Shown here piece after piece: positions 36,524 to 49,100 of a stretch of 64,000 nucleotides of DNA. Where the stretch lies: contig JABYQS010000065.1 in assembly GCA_022592435.1 (NCBI GenBank), positions 1-64,000 of the forward strand, written 5' to 3'. A program made the position numbers and the translations under genes. A model generated the notes under the pieces. It was not told where the DNA came from, searched no databases, and was given only the letters and a program-made list of their open reading frames with translations. Origin of the DNA: Cerioporus squamosus (lineage: Eukaryota > Basidiomycota > Agaricomycetes > Polyporales > Polyporaceae). Position 1 is the first letter of the stretch, and each line of letters starts with the position of its first letter.

Positions 36524-39235
36524 CTACGCAGGGCCAGCCGCAGCAGCAACGCCTTCGGATGCAGCTCGCGCTGACTGTTGTCTGAGCGAGGTCGGAAGGT
36601 GCCGCCTCAGCAGCTCGTTCGCCTGGTTCACTTCTTCCGCATTACTAGCAGCGACGAATTCCAGATACTGCCGGGCAAGGGCCAGATCTCCGCCGCCATG
36701 GCTGATATGGTAACGTGCGACGTACACGGCCGACTTGGACCACTCAGGAACGGGCTTTTCTGTTGCGAATGCTTGTCAGTATACTGCTATCATGCGGACA
36801 ACATGGTTCCGTAGAGCTGCGCCACGAAGACCGGTGTCCTCTCATGGACAGCGCCACGAAGGGTCGAGGCGAATGGGATGGACCAGGGGTCGGACGCACG
36901 ACACAGAAGAGAAGGCGGCGAGATGGAGAAGGAAGGGGGGAGGGACGTACGAGCTGCTCGACAGACCTCGACTATGCGTCGATGGTAGGCCGCGGCTTCG
37001 GCATACTCCTCCAGGTCGTCGTGGAGCTTCGCAAGCTTCAGATGGATGACGGTTTCTTGCGGGTCCGCACCTATGAGAGCACGCCTAAGGCATTCGATAG
37101 CCTCTCGTAACCTGAACGGTTGCGGTAAAACCGTATCACACGGCAAAACGCGGGGGGACAAAGGGGGCCCGTCAGCACAGCAGCGGACATAGTGCGCCCA
37201 CAAAGCAGTCTGGAATCCGGGGGCCAATGGACGTACCTGCCCATTTCCTCATAGCACATGCCCTGTGCTTGCCATATGCGCACATCATACGGCCTGATAT
37301 TGGGGTAAGATGTCAAAATATGTTGCGACGCGTCTGATGGGACGGCTTCATTCACTCACCGAAGAGCCGTTGCGTGTTGGTAGTAGTATAAGGCATATTG
37401 GTGCATGCTCAATAGTTCGTACGCCTGGGCGAGACCGTACCACGCCCTGTAGTCCTTCCTGTTGACATCTGCGTTTGTCGACGCCACAGTGGTCATTGAG
37501 TTGGTGTCCGGCTGTATGCATGACGAAGAAGCCGAGCGACACTTACCCACAGCTTTCCGATATGCTTCAATCGCTGCATGAGAGTTTTTCATCTCAACAT
37601 ACTCGTGACCCATCAGAGTCCACGCTGCCAGGTAGGTCCGGTCAAGCTGCGTGGCGCGTCTGAAGTACTTGACGGCCTTCTCATGCTCGGCTCGCAAAGA
37701 GTAATAGTTTCCTGGGGCACAAAGGACCGGCGATCAAGGTCAGACGGCTCCTCGGTGCGTGATACGGCATAACCTACCGATGATGCAGCATATCTCCGGT
37801 CGGTCCTTGTCGATAGCGAGATAATCATGCGCAAGCTTCGAAAGGGCAGTATTGTTCTCGGTCACGTATAGGATGTTCGAGAGAATGTCGATGTCGTCAA
37901 CCCGGTAGGGATCAATGGCGAGGATCTTCCGGAACTGGCTCTCTGCAGCGGTGAAGTCTGGAGAGTGAATTGCATCGTGATGAGCCGATCGGAATACCGC
38001 AAACGGCGACGGAGGTGTCACGAACCATGCAGATAGTAGAGGACATTTCCTCGCAGGGCCATGATCCACATGCTGCGTGGAAAGAAGTCCTCGCTGAGAA
38101 GTCGGTCGCACAATGCTAATTCGTTATCGCTGGGGCTGTTCAGGCTGTTCAGGGTCTTGACTTGGAACATGAGTACGAGCGGATGACTGGCAGGTAGCGG
38201 GAGCAATGGCAACAGGGAAGAAAGCTGTTAAAGCGGGGCGGTTAAGTCCCTAGTCGGTGCGTAATGTAAGTGCCACTCCACCTCATCGCCATCGCAAAGA
38301 CAGTCTCCGAGGGCCACCCAGGTGGACCAGTTCCACGGGTACTGCGCAATAGAGAGGATAGCGCTCTCGATCGCCTCCTCTCGTCTAGAAAGACGGCAGA
38401 GGAGGACGGCTTTCCTATAATAATAACTTCAATAGAGTTCTTGGGAGCCAAACGTGAGCCAGCTTACAAGAACAACAGCCACGGGTCCGTCGCATTCTTG
38501 ACGAGCTCCAGCAGCTGATGTAGGGAAGTGTTCACAGGTTCGGGAGGTTGTTCACGAGTCTCTGTGGACGGTTCTAGCTGCGCAAGAGCGTTCAAGCACC
38601 GCGTGGACTTACTTTCGAGTTTGTACCACTCTCGTTGCGCTTCCTTCTCACTTTCCTGTAGGCGGGCTCACTCATTGCACCGACGCGACGCAGGAATATG
38701 TGATTTACCAGGTACTGGCTATAGACACGGAGGAACTTAGCCTTGGAGCTGCGACATGACTTCAACCAGTGAATGGCTCTGATGAATTCCTTAGCCTCCA
38801 TGAAGGTCTTCGCCATGGCCAAGTGATCGGCGTCTTGCGCCTCCCACTCCGCCTCTTGTTGAAGGATTTCCGGAGACTGTCCTTGCAACGGGGGCGCATC
38901 AGGGTGACGATTATGAAAGTGGTGTGCAATGTCTGCAGCTCCAGCAGGCGCCGGTGTTTGGACTGCGAACGAGAAAGATGGACGTGGGGATCGTGATCGC
39001 GCGGGTGTTGAGGTAAACGGTGGGATGACGGGTGGTTCAGGGAGTCGTTTCGGTGCAGGAAGTGAACACAGCAACTCGGCGGCCCTGCAGGTCGTGTCAG
39101 ACTCACGTCATGGAGTAAAGCAGAGCATGCTCACCATTTCGACGCGTAAGCTAGACCTCTGTCTGAACAGTCGCGAACCGCGTGCCGCAACGCCGCCACC
39201 ACTTCGCCATCAACCTTGAACGGTGCCTCCACCAT
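36524..39235 (-). CDS. CDC23: Anaphase-promoting complex subunit 8 (Cdc23), TPR protein
   Basis: The start at 39233-39235 gives [20 protein letters not shown] and then [18 protein letters not shown], the conserved APC8 N terminus. At least ten exons fit in phase (for example 39135-39235, 38709-39084, 38613-38655 and 38468-38573). The C-terminal two-thirds are tandem tetratricopeptide repeats: [99 protein letters not shown]. The CETCH-like match to Cdc23 includes [20 protein letters not shown]. It scaffolds the cell-cycle ubiquitin ligase APC/C in the nucleus. It shares a 382-base divergent promoter with ALG14. Confidence 0.93.
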
Positions 39236-39617
39236 GCTCCTGAGGTCTTCTGAGCTCAAGTGTTCTCCAAAGTTCCAGGTGGTGGTTTCAAAACAAGAGA
39301 CGCGAGGATGGTCGCCAGTGGCCGAGCGAACGTTGAGGCAAGGGTCAAGCACAAAGACGCGTCCTCGTGCTTGACGCCGGCCCGACTTGCGACGCGTCGT
39401 GCCCGCAAAAGGCAACTAACGTCCACGTCACGGCACTGGGTCACGAATCAAGGCGGCCAAGTACGGTCGCCAGCTCAGTTCACTACGACCATGCTGGCCA
39501 GAGGCCGCCGCGAAGCGTAGCTCTACCTCGACTAGGACGTCTTCTGTTTTGACCGTTGGGCATTCAAGGGACTGCCATTAGTAACCATAGGTATTCACTT
39601 GTCCGATAGTACTGAGT
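39236..39617. promoter_or_regulatory. Bidirectional promoter between APC8 and ALG14
   Basis: The two ATG codons are 382 bases apart and divergent, so both promoters must overlap here. No TATA box is visible on either strand. Confidence 0.55.
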
Positions 39618-40638
39618 ATGACGGTACGCGAATCACTCTCAGGAGCTGTATTGCGCGGTGCGAACTAATCTCATGAGTATCAGGGTCCCGCGAATTGGCT
39701 TGTTCCGGTCGCTGTATTGACCGTTGTTGCCAGTCTGGTTCGCCTATACAACGTTGTCACTGCTCCCCGACCTGCCAAGCCTACTGGGCGCCGCGAAGCC
39801 AGAGAAAGATGTAGCTTCGCTGTCTTTCTTGGCTCAGGTCTGTGCTTCGCTTCTGCGTCTCGAAACATGCTGACAGCGAGATAATCAGGCGGGCACACCA
39901 GCGAGGCTCTCAGCCTTGTATCTGCTCTTGACTTCAACCGCTATGTCCCCCGCACGTACATCATCAGCGAAGGTGACACGCTGAGCATGCAAAAGGCCGT
40001 TGACCTGGAGTCGGCCAAAGCCGCAGAAGCACCGAGTACAATGCCTTCCGTCAGTGTCTTCCGTTCTTCGTCGGGGTTTCTCTACGTCTGTACACGCGAA
40101 TCCACTGACTGTGAAATCAGAGCATGCGATCAGACCCGTGCTACACGTTCGTGGTGATACCCCGAGCTCGGCGTGTCCACCAATCGCTCCTCACAACCCC
40201 CTTCACGGCGGCGCTGTCGCTCATCGCCGCCGTCTGGCACATCACCGTCGGGCCGTTGATCGTGGGGCCACCTGTCCCGGAGGTGTTGCTCCTGAACGGG
40301 CCTGGCACATGTTTCGTGCTGTGTATCGCAACCTATCTGAACAGAGTATGTCGCTTCATCCGCTCATGCAACATGCTCACCGTTGACATATCGTCCTTGC
40401 TTACATCACACTCAAGTATTTTGGACTGCGATCGCCCAAACTAATATACATCGAATCCTTCGCCCGAGTACAGCATCTCTCCCTCTCCGGGAAGTTGCTT
40501 CGGCCATTGGTCGATAGGTGAGCGAACAATATATCTGTCTCCTCTGACTCACGATACATTCTTCGCAGATTCATTGTCCAATGGCCCGAGCTAGTGAAGG
40601 ACAAGCGCAGGGATGAGTGTCATGGATGGCTTGTATGA
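39618..40638 (+). CDS. ALG14: ALG14, membrane anchor of the UDP-GlcNAc transferase
   Basis: Six exons: 39618-39623, 39684-39837, 39889-40049, 40121-40345, 40417-40517 and 40569-40638, giving 238 residues. An N-terminal membrane helix (VAVLTVVASLVRLYNVV) is followed by VFLGSGGHTSEALSL, then YVPRTYIISEGDTLSMQKA, IPRARRVHQSLLTTPFTA, EVLLLNGPGTCFVLC, KLIYIESFARVQHLSLSGKL and FIVQWPEL, all in Alg14 order. Alg14 recruits Alg13 to the endoplasmic reticulum to add the second N-acetylglucosamine to dolichol-PP-GlcNAc in N-glycan assembly. The first exon is only six bases (Met-Thr). It converges on the U2AF gene. Confidence 0.92.
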
Positions 40639-40920
40639 CCCTCCGTGCATTCTGCGGGACGTCGTCGCGCTGTGATGATCCTTGCGAAGACTGCATTGTA
40701 TTCATGTGTGGGATGGGACCCTCAAACTCTATGGTTCCCTCAATCGATTGACCAAGCGCAACGCAGAGTCAAAATGGCTTGCCACAGTGCTATCGATCAC
40801 CAGGCATCCTGGAATACTTGCCGAGAAATGACAATACTATTGCAATGGTACACTGATAAATGAATAACTCAAAGCAACCCGAGGCATGGAAACCGACAAG
40901 AAGAGACACACAATATCCCT

Positions 40921-41850
40921 CTACTTCCGCGTCCACCGATCTTCGCCGTCATGACGTCCACCACGTTTGGCTGGGCTCGCGCTACGCCCACGACCGCCCT
41001 CACGCTTCGTAGGTTCCCAACCACCTCCACCCGTGACCTGCTGAGGATTTAGGCGGCGTTCTAGCCGTTGGCCGTGACGCAATGAACGGACAAGGTCCGG
41101 AGAGGCGTTTCGGAGATGCATGAAGTTGCAGAAGCCGCCCCGATTGCATTCACCGTTTTCGTTTTGTCGACAGCATGCTTCACGAAAATCGGTTACGGGC
41201 GACAGTTCCGCGTAGAGCGGGCGGCCTGCGGAGTCGGGATTGAGTACTACGTCACGACAGGGTATCACAACTAGTGGCGGACATCACGCACCTGCATACC
41301 AGCGGTCATTCAGGTTGTCAACCGCAGCTTGAGCCTCCGTCTCCCACTCATAGCGCGCGTACACGTTGCCAATGAGGTGATCCCCGACATTGTCGCAAAC
41401 CTTCGCGCGAGAGGTTCGCGTCAGCATGAAACTGTTGATGTGAAAACGCGAGACAAGACTCACATGAAGCTCCAGAAGATGCCCAAACTTTGCCAGCTCG
41501 CAATAGAGGTCCTCATACACCGCGTCAAATCCCTCCTGCAATTCCTTCTCCGTCTTGTTGCAAACCGGATCGTGTGCGGGGTTGTGGTAGACGTTCGGGA
41601 GAAGGATTGTTTGTGAGAACGCGGGCTTGATATGTTTACGCGAGCAGCGGTCACCGTGGCGGCATGCCCCAATCTATATGAGCACTGGTTAGCTACATAC
41701 CATGGTTGCGCAACAGATGCAGACTCACTTTGTAATAGAACGAGCAGTTGACACGGTCTTGCTCAGTACCGAATATGTTTGCCTGCAAAACGGTCAGCTC
41801 TCAGCTGCAACAACACAACAACTATCGGGACGCACCAAATGTGAGGCCAT
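40921..41850 (-). CDS. U2AF small subunit (U2AF35/U2AF1)
   Basis: Five exons: 41836-41850, 41729-41782, 41464-41673, 41292-41400 and 40921-41225, giving 230 residues. The order is MASHLANIFGTEQDRVNC, a CCCH zinc finger (C-x8-C-x5-C-x3-H), the U2AF-homology RRM (FDAVYEDLYCELAKFGHLL, NVYARYEWETEAQAAVDNL) and a second CCCH finger (CCRQNENGECNRGGFCNFMH), then a short Arg/Gly/Ser tail. This protein recognises the AG at 3-prime splice sites with the large U2AF subunit. The very short first exon (15 bases) is typical of fungal U2AF1. Confidence 0.95.
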
Positions 41851-44638
41851 GACGGGCGAATGTAGCTTGAGGACGTGTAAGTCGACGAGAGAGGTGTGCG
41901 TTATGGTCGCCTCAGCGTGCGAACTCGCGCTTATATAGGTGGCTGATGCTGCTGACTCAGCCAGACCAAGCAACTTGCCTTTTCTAGAACTTATCTGAGT
42001 GGCTTAGTCGCTAGCGCTGGAAATCGCCTGAATGATCTCATGTTCAGACTCCTCACAACGGGCAGGCTCTCCGTTCGTTAAGTTATTTCACCCATCTCGT
42101 TTTTCCTGATGATGGTATGAAGCTCTTACGTTTTGTGACTCAGATGACGCTGCCAGCGAGCGACGACTTGGAGACGACTCGGAGGTGACTGCGACAGAGC
42201 TCAGCGGATTCAACAGAAACGGACTCGGCTCCCGGCGAAGTCGAACGGTGTTTCTTCCCGGTACAAGTCCCAGAGAAGCTCTTACCACTCGCTACGTCTC
42301 CCGGTGGATGAACTAACCATGTTATCACAGATGCTGGCCGGTGAGTAGTCCGATTCTCATGGTCGCGACCGGCGGCGGTCTTTGTCATTTGGAAGCGAAG
42401 CGCCATAGATAGCGGCATTGACACTACCACGGCCTGCCGCGAGAGCGTGAGCGGCTCCTAGTGTTCTGCAATGTCGCGAGAATGAGTGCCTTGGCTTCGA
42501 GCTCCATGGAACAGTGTTGAGGAATTCGCGTGCCGCACTCTCCGAGCGTGGATCTACTCACTGGACAACAGGATCCGCATGTCGGTCTTCCTGGTGACTC
42601 TGTTCGCTACGTGCTGACCTGTGCTGACTTCTCCCAGATGACAGGGACAGGGAAGTCGCCGGTCGGGTCTTCGCTTCATCTGCGCAGTGCTGGCTCCAAC
42701 TCTGAGACCACCTGCTCTCCCGAGTCGTCCTGTTGGAATCCCTGATATATCTATGCGTGGACACCTTGCTAGTATTGCCGTCTGCATCATTCTTGCCGGT
42801 TTGATTCAATGCCAGAACAAGGAATACACCCCCTTTTCTCCAACAGTCGTCGGCGGATTTAACAATCATCGCTGGCTCGAAGACAAGGGTACCGGAATTC
42901 GACCTTCATGTGAGCACTGATTGCAAGCTTGCGCCTATCGTGGCGATCACTGAGGACTCTTTGCAACCTGCAGTTTGACGTGTCCAGACGTGTCCGCATG
43001 TGCCAGGAAGCGTCAAATACCGGGCAATCTTCACATCGTGAGCCGTGACTGGGGCCCGGTCTGCCGAAGCGGTACCTCAAAGCCTTAAGGCCTCCGACTG
43101 AACATGGCGAGGTGCATGCAGAGGCGCACCAAGCTCCTCCACATCGTCGACTTGCCTTCGACCAGTCGGGGCTATACTACCCGAGTAGTGCTTCTTACGC
43201 TGGCATCGGACCGCCCTCTGATGCGCTCCGGTGCGGGAATATAACCGGACTACTTTGTTTCCGAAGTCGCTGGTTCCGCCGCTGCAGACACACGCTCAGC
43301 CTTCAGTGCCTCGCTCAGGACCGTGGTAAGAATACGACCACACCTTACCCGTCAGTCTTGGCATTCCCAACTTGCTTGGCTCCTACTTGGCATGCGAAAG
43401 CTGTCAAGGTGTTTGCTATTGCTACCGCCCCGAAAGCCAATCTGCCAGAGGTAGCGCCTCCTTGCCACCCTCTTGACCTCGAGCGATCCGCTGTCGGAGG
43501 TGACGCTGACCAAACAGGACAGTACTGTCGCCTCCCTCAGGTCACAGGTTATGCAGACGGTGCATCGCAGAGGGGGGACATTTATTCTGCGGTCGTCTCG
43601 GTGATTCTTCACTGGGAGCATCCGTACTGTCAGGGTACCCTCCTCTCACGTTTATCTGATAGGGAGAAGGGGCACACAGCCTCACTCGCCTTTACGGGAG
43701 AACTCCGAGTTCGAGAAGTTAATGGTCGACTTCCACTCTCTTGGATCATGATCCCGCGCCCTTGAGTTTGCCGCTGAAACCTTGGCCGACACTCACGACG
43801 GTTCCATCGGCGAACGCTGCTCCTTGCCGCCTCACCAGCCGCTCTCGACAATCCCAGCTCATTGACATTTACGTCAAGGGTCGTGCATCAGGTGGATACT
43901 TGCCAATAGCCCTTTGACTGTCATTAGGAAGGACCCTCACGCTCCCGGCGGCCTGCCTCGGTTGATCCGCATTGGTTCCTCACTCCATGCCTTACAGCGC
44001 ACTTTCTGTACCGGTATATTTCTGCCGTCCACTGCGGACGGTTTAGGTAGCAGGTATACACGCTGCCCCGAATGACGATGTTAACGGTCGATGCTCTCAG
44101 CGCGGTTAAGTCCTTAGCCACGGCACCATGACTTAGCGGCAACTTATCATATTCCTTCCACGTCCTGTATGGCGTGCCCGGTAGGATTGCTGCAACACTG
44201 ATGCTACTTTTCGAAGTACCGCGTCGCGGTGTCGGAGCATCCCGAGCCTGGGCCCTGTGGGGCATGGGCCACATCGGAAAGCTCGGACACTCGCCCCGGC
44301 GAGCGGACATAGAAGCTAAAATACCAGTAGGAGTCATTGTTCCCGTGCACCTCTTACATTTCCTCCGTATACGAAGTCGTATAGAGTCGTATCCTCTCTT
44401 GCTACTTAACCCGGCGCTTGCAGCCTACGTTCATAAACGATCTACCGATCGGGGTAAGATTGCGATTTGATGGTATCGTTTGTGTACGATCTGAGGCTAC
44501 AGAAATAGTTCCGCGGCGGTCACGAACGGTTAATCAACAACGTTTACAGCGGAGAGCAAGCAATGTCCGTAACCCAAGCATAACTAAAAATATACAGCAA
44601 GATTCGAAGAGGTCTATATACAAGATACGCCGAGAACG
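41851..44638. other. 2.8-kb region without a supported gene
   Basis: Open frames such as 43112-43765 (plus) and 43924-44337 (minus) carry no recognisable motif. A small signal-peptide-like frame at 42753-42920 is listed separately. The region may hold decayed genes. Confidence 0.4.
42753..42920 (+). CDS. Candidate small secreted protein or first exon, 55 aa
   Basis: The frame starts MRGHLASIAVCIILAGLIQC, a convincing signal-peptide pattern, and ends after 55 residues. It could be an effector-like protein, the first exon of a longer gene, or chance; no second exon was found. Confidence 0.25.
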   Translation: MRGHLASIAVCIILAGLIQCQNKEYTPFSPTVVGGFNNHRWLEDKGTGIRPSCEH

Positions 44639-46196
44639 TCAGAGTCCGCTGCCTTTGGGCCACTCAGGCTGGTGCCTGATGGGCTCCCACGACATGAAAG
44701 CGTCTTCCCAGGGGGGGCTGGGATACGCGCTGGGTTGCGTCTGCTGGAAATCCCATGCACGTGGAGACTGGATGGTCCGCGGTGCCAGCGACGCCGGGGG
44801 AAGGGCAAGGGATGGACGCAGGGCACCGGTATAAGGAGGGCGCCCGAAGATCGCACTTGTTGGAACGGCTACAGGTCGTGCAAAAGCCTGGCTTGCGACG
44901 ACATCGGGAGGTGAGGCGACATTCCCCAACGCGGTCCTGCGATCCGGCGAAGTTTAAGTCTATCACGGTCGAGAATAACTCACACAGATGAAGTCACTTA
45001 CGTGGTGAATCTGTCAAGCTCTGAGATTCCCTTGTGAACTTTGCAGTCCGACCGTGCGTTATGCTTGGCGTAGCGTGAAAGGATTTCCGTGGCGCGCCGG
45101 AGCCGGAGAGAAAGTTCGAGCACGGTACTGTAGCTCGTATGATCTTGCAGGCACCCGCAGTGCTCGTCATACAGGTGATTGGCGCAGCCCTCTGTCGTGG
45201 GAGTACCTAGAGGATCAAGCATGTCCCCGAACAGGGCATCATCCACTCCTGCTGCGCTCGGGGAAGAATAAGGCGCTAGGAGTGAGGAAAAGTCATAGTC
45301 GGAATTGAGGAGGGAGTTTACTGCGTCCGCGCCGTAGATATCGGTAGGTGATTGTGGGATAGGGGAAGGGGTGTTGAGAGGAGATGGGCTGCCGAACGCC
45401 GAAGGACTAGAGGAATGAGGCTGCGGTTCGAGGAGGGCAGCGGCAGAGGGTGGAGAGGTGGAGACACGGCGAGTGCGTGGCGACATCGGTGGGGGAGAAG
45501 CCGACGCCGAAGCCTTCGACGATCCAGCTCTGCCAAGATCGTTGCCTGTATCGGCATGCTCGTTACTGTCGTCCGAAGCGGACTGCCCAGACTGCGCCCA
45601 GCGCGGATGAGGCTTGTTCTTGAGCTGTCACGGATAGATGTCGGCCATGGGGTCATTGTGCGAAGCTCATCACAACAAGCGCACCTCACGAATGATGCTC
45701 TCAAGCTCAGCCACACGCTTCTTCAATCGTCCAGCTTCATCTTGAGCGTTGACCCTGCCAGGATATACTTAGCACATCACCACCCGGACGGCCGCTGGGA
45801 AGCGTACCTCTGAGACGGGTTGTCGACTTCGTAGACGCAAAGCCCAGTCTAACAGAGACGATGAGCTGCAGCGAAGTGCGGCGAGAAGGGAAGTAATCAC
45901 CAGTCCCAGCTGGGTGCAACGACCGCATGGGCGTTGACGATCGCACTGTCAGCAGCACGGTCAACAAGGGTGCTCGACGGGCGGTGGTGGAGGTATGATT
46001 CCCTACCATCCTCTTCGATGTGTGGCAGTTGAGGCATGACTGTGTCGGCCGGTTACGACGCTTCTCTGGTTCGAATGAGCGCGAGGGTAGAGCAGACGGC
46101 GACAACGGACTCACTTCGGTGATCATCGTCAGACGTGCTCTTCGGGGAGGCGGCAGAAGACCTCTTCTTCGTAGTAGCAGTGGTTTCGGAAGACAT
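44639..46196 (-). CDS. Zn2Cys6 transcription factor
   Basis: The ATG at 46194-46196 opens MSSETTATTKKRSS. Short exons build KRRNRPTQSCLNCHTSKRM, then CDRQRPCGRC and TGLCVYEVD, giving the six cysteines of a Zn2Cys6 binuclear cluster (C-x2-C-x6-C-x5-C-x2-C-x8-C). A linker and coiled coil follow (GRLKKRVAELESIIRE), as in dimeric Gal4-type factors. The rest is Ser/Pro-rich with a second Cys-containing region (HCGCLQDHTSYSTVLELSLR) typical of a basidiomycete-specific Zn2Cys6 subfamily. The last exon is 44639 to about 44940. Nothing nearby identifies its targets. Confidence 0.85.
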
Positions 46197-49100
46197 GTCA
46201 GATTGATCTGGGGGCGGAAATGAAGGTGGACCTACTTCCGTGTGGGGACCTTATATCGTCCTTGATTCCCGCTCTTGGCGGTGACACCCGCCACGAGGGT
46301 ACGACTGGAGCTCGGTATGGAAAGAGTGACTGGGAAGCAACCCTATGTAATCGGAAAAAGCTACAGAAAGACTCGAAGCGAACGACATTGCGAGATAGAC
46401 GCACACCGAGAGCTACGGAGTGGGAACGCAGGAAAGTCTCGTCGAAAGCTCGTGGGAGGTGGAAGTCGCCGACAATCAACGTCTCATGGACGCCACCCTG
46501 GAGCAGATTGCGATTGAAGGAAGTCGGGTCCTGTTTGGGGGTACCCCCGTGAGGCTTCTCCGGAGGACAGCTAGCGCCAGGGTCTGGGGACTCACGTCAA
46601 TTGCGGCGAATGGCCCAGGCTACATACAGGACCCCTCGACACCGGGTGCGGTGACGCTGAAGAGCTATCGTGCGTGCATCGCGCCCAGCTTGACATCCTC
46701 GACATCGGCCGCTGACAGTATCAATGCCTGCATACGTAACAGCGAGGAGGCGGCTGAGCTGGGTGTAGCCAATGTGAGCTCCGATATATCTTCTTCGGAA
46801 CATCTCCATGAGACTGACCTGCATTGGCTCCTAGTGCTGCGAAGTACATGGATTGACGCAGTCGCTGAGCTGACACGGTCCACTGTTCCTGGTCCGGTCG
46901 TGCTGGCGGTGAACATGCGCATGGACACCGGTCGAAAACCTCATCAGATCTTCAGAATGTCTTGGCACACGAACGAGGGTTTGTCTCGCGGTGAAGGCGA
47001 TCGAAAGCTGGCAGGACGCCGATGCTTCCTCAGGTACATCGTCCGCCTGGGCTACGGCGACACTGGCAGTCGACCGAACGGTTGCTGATCAGCGGAGGAC
47101 TAGCCAGGACAGCCAGTGAACGGGTTACTGCGGATGAGGCGGCTTGTCAGCTCTTCGCGTCGGTCCGCCCGCACACTCTGACTCACCGGAAGACCGGAGG
47201 GAGACATTGAGTAACACTAGCTTGGCATTCGCCTGCAGCAGAGCCAATTCCCTTCCTGTGCGTCAGGCGAACGAGAAGAAGGTGTCAATTCCCACAGCTT
47301 ACTACATACACCGGTGTCGTGTCGTGGATGTTGTAGATATGGTCGGCTATCTATCCACTGCGGCCGAGATATGATGATAACCTTAGAGAACTGTGGTATA
47401 TAATAAGGAGGTTGTGGTGGGTTCAACAAAGGTTGTTAAGAGCGACGTTGAGTGTCTCGGCTAACTTCTTTCTTGATACGCGTGCAGTGCGGCGGCGCTA
47501 CTTACTCTGTCCGGCAAGTCACATCCATAGGTAGCGGGCGCCGGACTGTACCACCACTGACACGGTGACAGCAGAGCGACGTATGTGCATGATGGTGGAT
47601 TGGTGCATGTCCGCTACCAGCTGCTGGGGTGTGTGTGCTTGCTGTCCAGTTTGAGCAGCAGGGGCGCGGACGGCGGACACGTACCTGCTTCGAAAGGCGC
47701 GCTCACACGCCGCACAGCCCGACAGGCAAACCATCTGCTACTGTGATCCTATGTACCAACCAATCATCAGCACCGAAGTAGAGCTCGCCGCTCCGCCATG
47801 CCGGAACTAACACTCTTCCGCCCACGGCGATACCAACCTCCTCGCACTAAGACGTCATTCCACCGGAGTGGCGTAGCGATGAATGCTCGATTGGCAGCAA
47901 GCTCGTAGTACATAGTAGTATGAAATGACGGATACTGAGGAATTGAGGAGACGAGGAGGGAGACATCTTTGTTGTTCTCCTATTGGTACGAATTATCGCC
48001 ATAACGAGGGGTCGTCTGCGGTGGAACCGGAGATCATGAGTGTTGTCCGCTCAAGGCCTTGGCCATGGAATGACAGTTGCACGAGAAGGCACAGTACTCT
48101 AGTGATGTGATGTCTTGGCATTGCTGGGTGGATCGACCTCGGAGATCGCAGCCTGTACGATGGTAGCCAGGTCGAGCCCGAATTACAAGTTCAAGGATTG
48201 ACTTCGGATGAATAGAGGGACGAGTCAACTTGGCCGTCTCGGTGCCTACTTTTGGCAAGCGCTGGTAAGACCAGTAAATGAAACTGTCAGCTACGGTATG
48301 CCTTCAGCGTGGAACATTTCGCGTCATCCCTGCGCGTGTATCGTTAGCTGCGGGATCAACGTGAACAGTCAACCAAGACTCGCCAGATCACTCCGATAGT
48401 CAAGGAGCTCGGTGCACGCTCTTCGCTACCCAAACTGGTGATGGTGGGGCTTCGTGAGGTTGTCCGATAGGCAAGACATAAGTAGAGCAGCTGCGCTTGT
48501 GAAGCGAGTAACGGAAAAAACCTGGTCTTGGCGTAATGGAAGACGTTAACCGAACGAAGTGTGTCCGCTGCGAGGCCACCTGAGCTCATGGTTGTCGGTC
48601 CACTGAGGCTTGAGCAGAGTATGACCAACGATCTTTCGATCGATGATGCATTCCAGGTCGAGTTAGGTGTCTGTCGTCGGGGTTATTCGACCGGTCCGAC
48701 GACGGGATTGGGGGTTATCGCGAGCCCTTTCGGAGTCGCGACAACAGGAATAGTTCAACGAGGGCAGATGTGTCATGTTGCCGATAGGGAGGGTAAATCC
48801 TCGCGTGCTGTATCCTTGAAGGGCTCTAGTAGTTCCATGATGCAGGACCAGGGCGAAAAGGTCAACAAGCTTTGGATGCATGGCCGGATTACGGGGCATA
48901 CCGTATTCGAACCATCACCGTTACGGTTGGTCAGGCCCCGCAGAGAGACTCCTGACTATCGCGCTTGCGCTGTCACAATGCGGGGCTTGTAGCAGCGCAG
49001 TCAACTATAAGCGGGAAATGGAGAAGCGTCCACGTCGACGAGCACATTGTTGGGAAGGGGAGTGGTTTGGTGGGGTGAATACTGTCCACCCTGCAGCTCT

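Noticed and set aside
43112..43765. 217-codon plus-strand frame
   Set aside because: A second frame on the same strand looks equally plausible over part of it, and no family, signal peptide or splice partner was found.
48561..48992. 143-codon plus-strand frame
   Set aside because: No recognisable motif, no supporting splice signals and composition typical of noncoding sequence here.
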